DNA from: Pontiella desulfatans
GTDB lineage: Bacteria; Verrucomicrobiota; Kiritimatiellia; Kiritimatiellales; Pontiellaceae
Length of the DNA: 64,000 nt
Reading direction: 5' to 3'
Assembly (NCBI RefSeq): GCF_900890425.1
Contig: NZ_CAAHFG010000001.1
Span: 806,001 to 870,000, forward strand
Shown here: positions 8,564 to 16,067 of the stretch, in pieces
How the letters are laid out: each line of letters opens with the position of its first letter
Numbering within the stretch: the stretch's first letter is position 1
Made by a program: the position numbers and the translations under genes
The notes under the pieces: generated by a model
What the model saw: the letters and a program-made list of their open reading frames with translations, nothing else
Database searches by the model: none
What the model was told of the DNA's origin: nothing

Positions 8564-9307
8564 CTACAGGTTGTTCAAAAGCACCTCGGCCTTTACCACG
8601 TCTTCCGGGGTATCGACGCCAATGCCGAAATCCTGCGTTTGGATCACCTTCATGCGGCACCCCATGTCGAGGGCGCGCAACTGTTCGAGCTTTTCGAGGT
8701 TTTCCAGCGCGCAGGGGGGCTCGGCCACCAGCTTGAGCAGGTAGTCGCGGCGGTAGGCGTAGATGCCGATGTGCCGCCAATAGATGCCTGGTTCCGGCTC
8801 TCCGGTTACATCGCGGATGTGGGGGATGGAGGAGCGCGAAAAATAGAGGGCCTGCCCATGGCGGTTGAAGACCGCCTTCACCACGGAGGGATCCTCGATC
8901 TGGTCTTCGTTGTCGATCGGTGTGGCGGCGGTCGCCATGTCCCATTCGCCGCTCGAGATGACATCGGCCAAGTCATCGATCAACGCCGGGTCGATCAGCG
9001 GCTCGTCGCCCTGCACATTGATCACCGCATCGATATCCATGTCCTGCACCGCCTCCGCAATGCGGTCGGTGCCCGATGGATGGTCGGGGCGCGTCATGGC
9101 CACGGTCACGCCATCCATGTTCAGGCCGTTCACGCAATCGGCAATCCGTTCATCGTCCGTCGCCACAATCACGGCATCCAGCTTCTGCGCCTGCTTCACG
9201 CGCTCCACCACCCATTGCACCATCGGCTTGCCCGAAATCATCGCCAGACTCTTGCCCGGAAACCGCGTCGAGCCCCACCGCGACGGAATTACGCCAACTA
9301 TTTTCAT
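8564..9307 (-). CDS. kdsB: 3-deoxy-manno-octulosonate cytidylyltransferase (CMP-Kdo synthetase)
   Basis: Activates Kdo with CTP to CMP-Kdo for transfer to lipid A. The 247-residue protein starts MKIVGVIPSRWGSTRFPGKSL, the nucleotide-binding signature. It continues with ATDDERIADCV, MTRPDHPSGTDRIAE and NVQGDEPLI, and ends with the usual GIGVDTPEDV. The frame remains open upstream for another 98 codons that encode a DUF2442 domain, so the translated product may be longer. I chose this ATG because the family begins exactly here; the ribosome site before it is weak (AAAGA). Confidence 0.93.
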   Translation of the reverse strand: MKIVGVIPSRWGSTRFPGKSLAMISGKPMVQWVVERVKQAQKLDAVIVATDDERIADCVNGLNMDGVTVAMTRPDHPSGTDRIAEAVQDMDIDAVINVQGDEPLIDPALIDDLADVISSGEWDMATAATPIDNEDQIEDPSVVKAVFNRHGQALYFSRSSIPHIRDVTGEPEPGIYWRHIGIYAYRRDYLLKLVAEPPCALENLEKLEQLRALDMGCRMKVIQTQDFGIGVDTPEDVVKAEVLLNNL

Positions 9308-9601
9308 TTTTCTATCTTTGGCAATGTATGTCGGAGAGCTCTCGGCGACCATTCGTCCATGGTTTCCGGCCGGAACACTCTCGTCATAGAGCACTTCCGG
9401 GCATAGGTCGGCCCCGTTGTTCCATTCGATGGTGTCGAAGCTGACCCGCGCGCTATTGAAAAGGGTGTCATCCTTTAATTCCTTGAAAATCCCGGTATCT
9501 AGATAGGGGGCGACATCGAACTCGCGCTCTTCACCATTATCGTAGGTGAGCAATAATCGGTGGTTCGAGATGGGATGGACTTTGGTAAGGGTGGGTTGCA
9601 C
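9308..9601 (-). CDS. DUF2442 domain, reading in frame into kdsB
   Basis: Starts at GTG after AGAGGAACGCCC, a good ribosome site. Residues 1-76 match DUF2442: LLLTYDNGEEREFDVAPYL, then GIFKELKDDTLFN, then SFDTIEWNNGADLCPE, then LYDES. There is no stop codon; about 22 linker residues follow, then KdsB begins. Either this is a real DUF2442-KdsB fusion or the DUF2442 gene has lost its stop. Upstream lies the C-terminal scrap of a DUF4160 gene, the usual partner of DUF2442 in small toxin-antitoxin-like pairs. The family match is strong; function is unknown. Confidence 0.65.
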
Positions 9602-9611
9602 GGGCGTTCCT

Positions 9612-9699
9612 CTACTTCAACGGTTCGATTTTAAAGGGAAGCTCGCCCTTCGAGGCAAGTTCCCAGTCCGCTTTAAGTTCGTCCTGATGGTTGGCATGG
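9612..9699 (-). pseudogene. DUF4160 gene remnant (C-terminal 27 codons)
   Basis: Between the rfaE1 stop and the DUF2442 start, one frame reads NHQDELKADWELASKGELPF then KIEPLK and stop. This is the typical C-terminus of DUF4160 proteins (HQDEL...W...KIEPL). No start or N-terminal part remains; the upstream sequence runs straight into the end of rfaE1. It looks like a deletion that removed most of the gene. Confidence 0.62.
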
Positions 9700-10719
9700 T
9701 TACAACTCTTCCGTATGGGTGGTCATGTAGTCGATGAGCTCTTTTTGGGAGCAGGTGGCGGTGCCGAGTTTGCCGACGACGACGCCGGCGGCAAAGTTGG
9801 AGAGCTCGGCGGCTTCGAGATAGGTGGCACCGCAGGCGAGGGCGAGGACATAGGTGGCGATGACGGTGTCGCCGGCGCCGCTGACATCGAACACCTCGCG
9901 GGCGCGGGTGGGAATGTGCTTTGGTTCGTCGCCCTGATTGAGCAGGAGCATGCCGTGCGGCCCGAGGGTGATGAGGGTGTGGCGCGCTTTCCATTTTTCG
10001 TCGAGGATGCGGCCAACTTCGAGCAGGGCGGTGTCTACGAGCGGGTTGTCGCAGGGCTTGCCTTCGCTGATTCCGGCGGAGCCGAAGGCTTCCTTGCGGT
10101 TGGGGGTAACGACGGAGACGCCTTCCATTTTCAGGATGTGGTCGTCCTTGGGGTCGTAGCCAACGGGGATGCCTGATTGTTCGGCGGCAGCGAGTACGGT
10201 ATCGACGACCTGCTGCTGGACGGAGCCTTTGCCGTAGTCTTCGATGATCGCACCATCGGCCTTGGCCATTTCCTCTTTGATCAGTTTGCAGAAGCGGGCC
10301 ATCTCTTCCTCGGAAATACGGAGGTATTCCTCGCGATCGACGCGCACAACCTGCTGGCGCTCGGCGACGATGCGGGTTTTGACGCAGGTGGGGTGGTTTT
10401 CGGTGTCGATGACGGCGTGGAGCGATACGCCGGATTCGGTGAGCTGGCTTTTCAACTCGGCGCCAACCGCGTCGTGGCCAACCACGCCGGCCATGGCGGC
10501 CTTGCCGCCGAGGGCGAGCAGGTTGGAGGCGACGTTGCAGGCACCGCCGGGCATGGCCTTTTCGTGGGAGACATGCACGACGGGCACCGGGGCTTCGGGG
10601 GAAATCCGTGAGACGGATCCATAAACAAAGCGATCCATCATGAGATCGCCCACCACCAGGATCCGTTTTTTTTGTGCGCAGCAAAGCAAGTCCTTTGCGC
10701 GTTGAATGGTTATCTTCAT
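9700..10719 (-). CDS. rfaE1: D-glycero-beta-D-manno-heptose-7-phosphate kinase (pfkB family)
   Basis: Phosphorylates heptose 7-phosphate at C1 on the way to ADP-heptose for the LPS inner core. The 339-residue protein is a ribokinase-fold enzyme: LVVGDLMMDRFVYG at the start, the sugar-binding PGGACNVASNL (about residue 57), the DYGKGS block, and the ATP-site signature FDVSGAGDTVIA (about 282). It corresponds only to the kinase half of HldE; the adenylyltransferase half is absent here and must be encoded elsewhere. It lies in a leftward cluster with kdsB and kdsA. Confidence 0.9.
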   Translation of the reverse strand: MKITIQRAKDLLCCAQKKRILVVGDLMMDRFVYGSVSRISPEAPVPVVHVSHEKAMPGGACNVASNLLALGGKAAMAGVVGHDAVGAELKSQLTESGVSLHAVIDTENHPTCVKTRIVAERQQVVRVDREEYLRISEEEMARFCKLIKEEMAKADGAIIEDYGKGSVQQQVVDTVLAAAEQSGIPVGYDPKDDHILKMEGVSVVTPNRKEAFGSAGISEGKPCDNPLVDTALLEVGRILDEKWKARHTLITLGPHGMLLLNQGDEPKHIPTRAREVFDVSGAGDTVIATYVLALACGATYLEAAELSNFAAGVVVGKLGTATCSQKELIDYMTTHTEEL

Positions 10720-10720
10720 C

Positions 10721-11575
10721 TTATTCTTTTCTCCTCACCCAGAAATCGTTGCCGGGCCCCGAAACCTGCTGCAGTTTGACGCTGATTTTCCCGACGGCTA
10801 CCTTGGCATGGACACATGTAACCATACGGCGGTTTTGCTTTGAAATCCAAAAGAAGATTTTCCCCTCCCGCAGGAACAGGGCATCGAATTCGGCAATGGG
10901 TTCAACCTGGCTGCAGTCGATTTTTCCATAGTCTGGAAGTTTGATCTGCCCATCCTTGCGGATGGCCAGGCCCATTTCATGGATCTTTCCATCAACAAAG
11001 ACCGTGTGAACGTTTTCGGCCAGGATCTCGAGGTTGTCGTTGCGGATGGAATAGATGAACGAGAGGATATCCTGTGTCCGGCTTTCGATGGCCACAACAT
11101 GGGTCGTTCCGGCAATCCGGTCGTGGAAGGTAGCCGTTTTGTTGGCATGGTCGAACAGGGTCAGGTGGCTTTTTTGACGGCTACCTTCGTTGAGGACGAG
11201 GTCTAGGCGCAACGGGAGTGCGGTTTCAGGGTCAACGATCACTTCGGTTACATCATCCACCTTGTAGATGTGCGTATAGGCTTTATAGGTTTGCGAGACC
11301 ATCCGGATGCGGATCAGCTCCCGTCCGTTTTCGGTGATGGTTTCCGTGGATGATTTTGACCAGGCCAGCGGGATGCCCATCCAGGAAACCTTGTATTCCG
11401 TTACTTCGCCGGGGATGAAGCAGTTGGCGAAGTTGGCGGTCTTTCCAAGGGCGCTTGGCGCGCAGGAAGACAAGGCAACGGCCAGGGTGAACATGAATCC
11501 CAGAGCGGTTGGACGCATACGGGTATGCGGGGCGGTCTTGTTCGCCCGGTCGCCTCTTCTCCCATACTTCAACAT
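10721..11575 (-). CDS. DUF3108 lipoprotein
   Basis: A 284-residue secreted protein. The start overlaps the end of the dCMP deaminase gene by a few bases and follows GCAGGAA. The leader has a long basic n-region and the hydrophobic core FMFTLAVALSSC, with LSSC as a good lipobox, so it is probably a lipoprotein. The mature part (ITENGRELIRIRM, ETALPLRLDLVLNEG, IESRTQDILSFIYSIR) matches DUF3108, a beta-rich fold related to periplasmic lipid-binding proteins. Position beside heptose and Kdo genes suggests an envelope role, but no function is established. A shorter start 19 codons later is possible. Confidence 0.75.
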   Translation of the reverse strand: MLKYGRRGDRANKTAPHTRMRPTALGFMFTLAVALSSCAPSALGKTANFANCFIPGEVTEYKVSWMGIPLAWSKSSTETITENGRELIRIRMVSQTYKAYTHIYKVDDVTEVIVDPETALPLRLDLVLNEGSRQKSHLTLFDHANKTATFHDRIAGTTHVVAIESRTQDILSFIYSIRNDNLEILAENVHTVFVDGKIHEMGLAIRKDGQIKLPDYGKIDCSQVEPIAEFDALFLREGKIFFWISKQNRRMVTCVHAKVAVGKISVKLQQVSGPGNDFWVRRKE

Positions 11576-12057
11576 GGTTCCTGCTTCCGTTTGAACTGTC
11601 GGCAAAGGACGCCGGCGGCGGCGAAGAGGTCGCGCGCCTGCAGGGTGAAGTGGTATTCGGTTTCGTAGACCACTTCCTTGATGCCGGCATTGATGATCAT
11701 CTTGGTGCACATCAGGCACGGGCTCAATGTGCAATAGAGCGAACCATCTTTCACGCTGATGCCATGGTAGGCCGCCTGGACAATGGCGTTTTCCTCAGCA
11801 TGGGCGCAGATGCATTCCCCGAGGCTCTTGCCCGAGGGGGCGTCGGACGCGCAACGCGGGCAGCCCCCCTCGTAGCAGTTGTCGATGCCGCGCGGCGTGC
11901 CGTTGTAGCCGGTGGAAATAATCCGCCGGTCGCGCACGATCAGCGCCGCCACCTTGCGCCGGCAGCAGTTCCCCCGCTTGGAGACCACATGTGCGATATC
12001 CATGAAATATTCGTCCCAGTCCGGACGTTTGGTTGGTTCCTGAGTCATAGGGCGCAT
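11569..12057 (-). CDS. dCMP deaminase (ComEB type)
   Basis: Deaminates dCMP to dUMP to supply dTMP synthesis. Zinc-site motifs are clear: HAEENAIVQA (catalytic Glu) and LSPCLMCTKM. A cluster of extra cysteines before them (CYEGGCPRCASD) is usual in dCMP deaminases. The start MRPMTQEPTKRPDW was selected because GGAAG lies six bases upstream; an ATG three codons later is equally compatible with the family. Length is about 162 residues. It is coupled to the downstream DUF3108 gene by overlap. Confidence 0.9.
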   Translation of the reverse strand: MRPMTQEPTKRPDWDEYFMDIAHVVSKRGNCCRRKVAALIVRDRRIISTGYNGTPRGIDNCYEGGCPRCASDAPSGKSLGECICAHAEENAIVQAAYHGISVKDGSLYCTLSPCLMCTKMIINAGIKEVVYETEYHFTLQARDLFAAAGVLCRQFKRKQEPC

Positions 12058-12192
12058 ACCATACTTCCGGATTTGCGAGTGTTCAAGCGGCATATATTCT
12101 TGTTGAAGTCATCATTCGGATTTGAAACACTCGCTCCATACGTCGGCATTGTGCATGTTGAGGGGAAAAGGATTTAACCAAGGGAGAGTTCA

Positions 12193-12789
12193 ATGAAAAT
12201 GAATCGTGTAGCCATTGTGGCATCTGTTTTTGTGTTGTCTGGAATTTTTGCGCAAGCCGAAGGGCTTTGGCCAAAGCCGAATCTGTTGCTGGAGACCGTG
12301 GGCGGCGTCTGGTTTGTTCCCGATGCCGAGCAATTTTTCGTGAACGGGGAAAACTACAGCCCCGACCTGGCCTACAATATTGACTTTAAGGTGGGCTTGG
12401 AGTTTGAGGATGACCTTTATGTTGCCGATATTGCCGGACTCGTTGGTCCGTACATTGGACCGGTCGTTGGTGTGAATGTTGGTGCCGATGCCTCTTTCCG
12501 TTTCAAGGTCAGTGAAAAGACGGGTTCTTTGGCCATCGGGCCGCATGCCGGCTATAATTGGTATTTGTTTCCGACTTGGACGGGCGACAATGATGCCTAC
12601 GTCGAGTTTGAGAATTTGGAACCGGGCTGGATGGTTGGCCTGAAGGCCACCTGGGGCAGCGAAAAGATCCGCGGTGTGGTTTCGATCGACTATGTCGATG
12701 TCTGGTTTGATGCGAAAGATGGCAGCACCGTCAGCAAGAAGGATCTCTCCATGCAAGGCCTTTTGCTGCAGGGCGGTATCCAGTTCTAG
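12193..12789 (+). CDS. predicted outer-membrane or periplasmic beta-barrel-like protein
   Basis: A 198-residue protein with a clean signal peptide (MKMNRVAIVASVFVLSGIFA, cleavage after AQA). The rest consists of alternating, aromatic- and glycine-rich strands (GVWFVPDAEQFF, VGPYIGPVVGVNVGADASF, GPHAGYNWYLF, VSIDYVDVWF) and ends in Phe, as transmembrane barrels often do. It follows GGGAGAG. I do not recognise a named family. It is alone on this strand and closed by a strong terminator. Confidence 0.6.
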   Translation: MKMNRVAIVASVFVLSGIFAQAEGLWPKPNLLLETVGGVWFVPDAEQFFVNGENYSPDLAYNIDFKVGLEFEDDLYVADIAGLVGPYIGPVVGVNVGADASFRFKVSEKTGSLAIGPHAGYNWYLFPTWTGDNDAYVEFENLEPGWMVGLKATWGSEKIRGVVSIDYVDVWFDAKDGSTVSKKDLSMQGLLLQGGIQF

Positions 12790-12813
12790 AAAAACCGTCT
12801 GGCTATTTTTTTG

Positions 12814-12838
12814 AAGGGAGCCGTTCGGCTCCCTTTTT
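12814..12838 (+). terminator. Rho-independent terminator
   Basis: AAGGGAGCCG-TT-CGGCTCCCTT followed by T residues forms a strong hairpin between two convergent genes and probably serves both. Confidence 0.9.
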
Positions 12839-13701
12839 CATGGTTCCATGAACCGTTCAAGGATGGCCGGGGTGACGTCGGTGATGCTTTCCAGGTTTCG
12901 GAAGCGTTCCGCACCTGCTCCCAAGGCGATGAGCGGGACGGGATTGCGGGTGTGGGTGAAAGTGGAGAGGTCTTCAATGTTCCCGTGGTCGCTTGATAGG
13001 AGAAACAGGTGGTCTGGTTGTGCGGCGAAAGACGCCACCTTGGGCAGGAAACGTTCGAGCGTTTCAAGGCATTGGCCGACCAGTTCCGGGTTGCCTGAAT
13101 GACCGGCACGGTCGGTCAGGAAATATTCGAAGAGGGTAAAGTCGTGTTCCTCTGCCACGGCCAGTAGATGGCCGGCCGCGGTTTCCGGCGAGACCAGTTC
13201 TCCATCGTAGCCGCGTGTGTGCATGGTCCATCGCGTGATGTCGTGGTTAACGGCCATGCCCGTGAGTAATTCTTCCTTATGCCGTACTCCTCCAAGTGCC
13301 GAAAGCGTCATGACGGTGGTAACGGACTGACGGCGCAACGGAATCTTGTGAGGATCGTCGATCCAGTAGGAATTGGCAAAGGTGGGTTTTTTTCCCATCT
13401 TCCGAAGCTTGCCAAACAGGTTTTCGTGCTCGATCAGTTTTTTCAAGGTCGGCGGTGGGAAGCCTTCGATGTGCCGGCCCATGGCCTTGGCCGCATTCAC
13501 GCCGGTCAGCAACGCGGCCTGCCCCGTGGCGCTTTGGGGTTTGCCTTCAACGCCAAGGTTTGCATCGAGCGGAATGGCGGAATCCAGGAGTTTTGCGAGA
13601 TCCGGATAGCGCGGGTCGCGCAAGGGATTGATGGCCGGATCATCGGAACCCAGCCCGACCCCGTCCACGAAAATGAATATGATCTTCAAATCATCGGTCA
13701 T
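12838..13701 (-). CDS. metalloenzyme-superfamily protein (phosphoglyceromutase/alkaline phosphatase fold)
   Basis: A 287-residue protein with the metal-site pattern of the superfamily. IIFIFVDGVGLG is near the N-terminus, SATGQAALLTGVNA (about residue 57) carries the expected nucleophile region, and FLLSSDHGNIED (about 235) and TRNPVPLIALG follow. This matches PF01676-type proteins, which include cofactor-independent phosphoglycerate mutase and phosphopentomutase. It is shorter than either, so the substrate cannot be assigned. I chose the ATG giving MTDDLKI; an upstream TTG is possible. It is divergent from queG, with only about 40 bp between the starts. Confidence 0.78.
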   Translation of the reverse strand: MTDDLKIIFIFVDGVGLGSDDPAINPLRDPRYPDLAKLLDSAIPLDANLGVEGKPQSATGQAALLTGVNAAKAMGRHIEGFPPPTLKKLIEHENLFGKLRKMGKKPTFANSYWIDDPHKIPLRRQSVTTVMTLSALGGVRHKEELLTGMAVNHDITRWTMHTRGYDGELVSPETAAGHLLAVAEEHDFTLFEYFLTDRAGHSGNPELVGQCLETLERFLPKVASFAAQPDHLFLLSSDHGNIEDLSTFTHTRNPVPLIALGAGAERFRNLESITDVTPAILERFMEP

Positions 13702-13741
13702 GTTGGGTACTTTGCTAGCGATTTTCAGTGCTGGACGCAAA

Positions 13742-14770
13742 ATGAATTTTGGAAACTTTCAGGAGTGGTTGCAGGAAACGTCGATGCGGGGCGGGGCCCA
13801 TTCGGCGGCTTGTATCCGTATGGACAACCCGTTGCTCAGGCAACGGATTGAGGAAAACAATGCTCTGATGGCCCGTTGGCTGGAAGCCGGGCTACACGGG
13901 GAGATGGACTATCTCGAGCGCATGTTTCCGGAAAAGGCAGATCCGTGGAAAACCTTCCCGTTCGCCAAGTCGGTGATTGTGCTGGCCTTCACCAACCGGT
14001 GGGGCGACCCGGAGGCCAAACACCCGTTTCCTGCGCCGGCCGACGATGCCCTGCTGGGCTACATCTCGGCCTATGCCAAGGAGGTCGACTACCATTCGAC
14101 CGGTCAGGCGATGCTGGCCGAGCTGAAAGCGTTGCTGGGCGGGGGGGGCGAGGCCGAGGCGGCGGTGGACACCAAGGCGGTCTATGAGCGGTTGTTTGCG
14201 ACCGTTGGCGGCTTGGGGATCATCGGCGGCAACGATTTGCTGCGGGTGCCCGACCGTACCAATGTCCGCGTATTCATCGGCTGCCTGTTTATCGATGCCG
14301 AACTACCGGAGGTGATCCACGAAACCCGCATGCCGTTCACGTGCGATGACTGCCTGGCCTGCATTAAGAAATGCCCGACCAACGCCATTGAATCTGGAAA
14401 GCCCATCGATGCGCGCAAGTGCATCAGCTATCTCACAATTGAGAAGCGAAGCGTCTTGAATCGCGAAGAAAGCGAAATGATCGGCGACTGGCTGTTTGGT
14501 TGCGATGATTGCACGAAGGTCTGTCCACCCCGCGACAAGATCGATACCCGCATCCCGGTCGATCTCGAATGGTTGCTGAAAACCCCGGCCGGGGCGTTGC
14601 GTAGATTGCTCAAAGGCAATGCGGTTTCCTATGCCGGTGTGACGCAGTTGCGCAAAAATGCCGTGGTGGTGCTAAAGAAGAGGAAGACGCCTCGCGCCCG
14701 GGAGCTGCTCGATTGGGTGGAAAAGAATTCGGGCAGCAAACTGGTCCTTGACCAGCTTGCCGCCCGATGA
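13742..14770 (+). CDS. queG: epoxyqueuosine reductase
   Basis: Reduces epoxyqueuosine to queuosine in the wobble base of certain tRNAs, using cobalamin and two [4Fe-4S] clusters. GEMDYLERM, the conserved HGEMDWM-like patch, lies near residue 50. The ferredoxin motifs are CDDCLACIKKCP (about 200) and CDDCTKVCP (about 255), and RKNAVVVL near the C-terminus fits the HEAT-like tail. Length, 342 residues, is slightly short for the family but complete. Upstream in-frame ATGs lie inside the divergent gene and were rejected. Confidence 0.9.
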   Translation: MNFGNFQEWLQETSMRGGAHSAACIRMDNPLLRQRIEENNALMARWLEAGLHGEMDYLERMFPEKADPWKTFPFAKSVIVLAFTNRWGDPEAKHPFPAPADDALLGYISAYAKEVDYHSTGQAMLAELKALLGGGGEAEAAVDTKAVYERLFATVGGLGIIGGNDLLRVPDRTNVRVFIGCLFIDAELPEVIHETRMPFTCDDCLACIKKCPTNAIESGKPIDARKCISYLTIEKRSVLNREESEMIGDWLFGCDDCTKVCPPRDKIDTRIPVDLEWLLKTPAGALRRLLKGNAVSYAGVTQLRKNAVVVLKKRKTPRARELLDWVEKNSGSKLVLDQLAAR

Positions 14771-14816
14771 GGAGGAGATGTACATGTTTAGAGCAATCCC
14801 CATGCCAGGTTGTGGC

Positions 14817-14861
14817 GTCCGTCCATGCTCACGATCGTGAGCGCGGACGTGCATGCGTTGG
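14817..14861. repeat. nested palindrome between convergent queG and ispA
   Basis: A perfect 16-bp palindrome GCTCACGATCGTGAGC sits within outer arms CGTCCG and CGGACG. It lies between two convergent genes and may act as a weak bidirectional terminator, though there is no T tract. Confidence 0.5.
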
Positions 14862-14876
14862 GGGCGCTTTGGCGGT

Positions 14877-15740
14877 CTAGAATTCCCGATCCATCAGGTA
14901 TTCGGCAATGGCGCGCAGGGCGGAGGTTTCGCGCCGCAGCATGTCGAGCGCAGCGATGGCCTCGCGGGTGAGTTTTTTCACTTCGGCGTGTGCGGCCTTC
15001 ATTCCATGCACGGCGGGGTAGGTCATTTTATGGAGCTCCAGGTCGGACCCCGTGGGTTTTCCCAGCACTTCGTCGGATGAGGTTTCGTCCAGGATGTCGT
15101 CGATGATTTGGAAGACCATGCCGGTTTTTTCACCAAAGCTGCTGAGGTTTTCCAGCTCGTCTTCCTTGGCTCCTCCGGCGATGGCGCCCATGCGAACGGC
15201 CGCGCGGATGAGGACGGCGGTTTTGTTCATGTGAATGAAATCGATCAGGGAGGCGTTGGGAGCCCGGCCTTCGGCCGCGAGGTCTTCCACTTGGCCGGCA
15301 ATCACGCCCAGTGAGCCGGCGGCTTTGGCCAGTTCGAGCGACAGCCTGGACTGGCCGGTTTCCGCCAGCATTTGGAAGGCATGGATCATCAGGGCATCGC
15401 CGGCCAGCACGGCGTTGGCTTCGCCGAACTTGATGTGGCAGGTGGGCATGCCGCGGCGCAGGTCGTCGTCGTCCATGCAGGGCAGGTCGTCGTGCACGAG
15501 CGTGGAGCAATGGAACAGTTCGACGGCAATGGCGGCGGAAATGACGGTTTGGGAAGGAACCCGGAACGGTTCGGCTGCGGCCATGCAAAGGATGGGGCGG
15601 ATGCGCTTGCCGCCGTTGAGTACGCTGTAGCGCATGGCTTCGTGCAGCAGGGCCGGCCGGGTGCTTGCGGGGGGAAGGCAGTCATTCAGGGCCGTCTCAA
15701 TGATGGCCTGTTTTTGCTTGAGGTAGTTTGCGATGTTCAT
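14877..15740 (-). CDS. ispA: farnesyl/geranylgeranyl diphosphate synthase
   Basis: Builds C15-C20 isoprenoid diphosphates for quinones and lipid carriers. The 287-residue protein has NGGKRIRPIL, the first Asp-rich motif DDLPCMDDDD (about residue 84), FGEANAVLAGDAL, and the second motif DDILDE (about 225), in the order usual for trans-prenyltransferases. The two residues between the Asp pairs of the first motif place it in the bacterial FPP-synthase group, so farnesyl diphosphate is the likely main product. The start ATG gives MNIANYL. It follows the FmdB gene on the same strand. Confidence 0.92.
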   Translation of the reverse strand: MNIANYLKQKQAIIETALNDCLPPASTRPALLHEAMRYSVLNGGKRIRPILCMAAAEPFRVPSQTVISAAIAVELFHCSTLVHDDLPCMDDDDLRRGMPTCHIKFGEANAVLAGDALMIHAFQMLAETGQSRLSLELAKAAGSLGVIAGQVEDLAAEGRAPNASLIDFIHMNKTAVLIRAAVRMGAIAGGAKEDELENLSSFGEKTGMVFQIIDDILDETSSDEVLGKPTGSDLELHKMTYPAVHGMKAAHAEVKKLTREAIAALDMLRRETSALRAIAEYLMDREF

Positions 15741-15766
15741 GGGCACGTAATCCGTATTTCGTAATG

Positions 15767-15994
15767 CTAACCACCAACCGGGCAGCTGCCGGCGCAGCCG
15801 GTGCCGGCTTTGCCGCATCCCATTTCGGCGCAGGGCGAGGCGGTGGGCGCGGCTGTGGTGGCGCTGAAGGTGGAGAGCTGTTTTTCAACCTGCCTGGAAC
15901 CACACGATTCACAGGCGGCCTTGGCATCGGCGGTTGGCACCAGCGCCTCGTAGCGGGTGCCGCATTTTTTGCATTGGTATTCGAATATCGGCAT
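15767..15994 (-). CDS. FmdB-family zinc ribbon protein
   Basis: A 75-residue protein with MPIFEYQCKKCG, then ALVP and CESCG, the two CxxC knuckles of the FmdB/CxxC zinc ribbon. The C-terminal tail is Cys- and Gly-rich (PCAEMGCGKAGTGCAGSCP), as in many family members. AGGAAAA precedes the ATG. A long ORF in the same frame extends upstream antisense-like into the next gene and is not real. Role unknown; the family is thought to include small regulators. Confidence 0.9.
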   Translation of the reverse strand: MPIFEYQCKKCGTRYEALVPTADAKAACESCGSRQVEKQLSTFSATTAAPTASPCAEMGCGKAGTGCAGSCPVGG

Positions 15995-16067
15995 GTTTTT
16001 TCCTGGTTGAGTCCCGTGTGTATAGGGAAATTCGCGGAGGTTGGAAATGTTCAAACGGGGAAAAGCG

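Noticed and set aside
14779-14842. 20-codon open frame after queG with a GAGGAG ribosome site
   Set aside because: Too short, no homology that I can see, and it runs into a palindrome between convergent genes.
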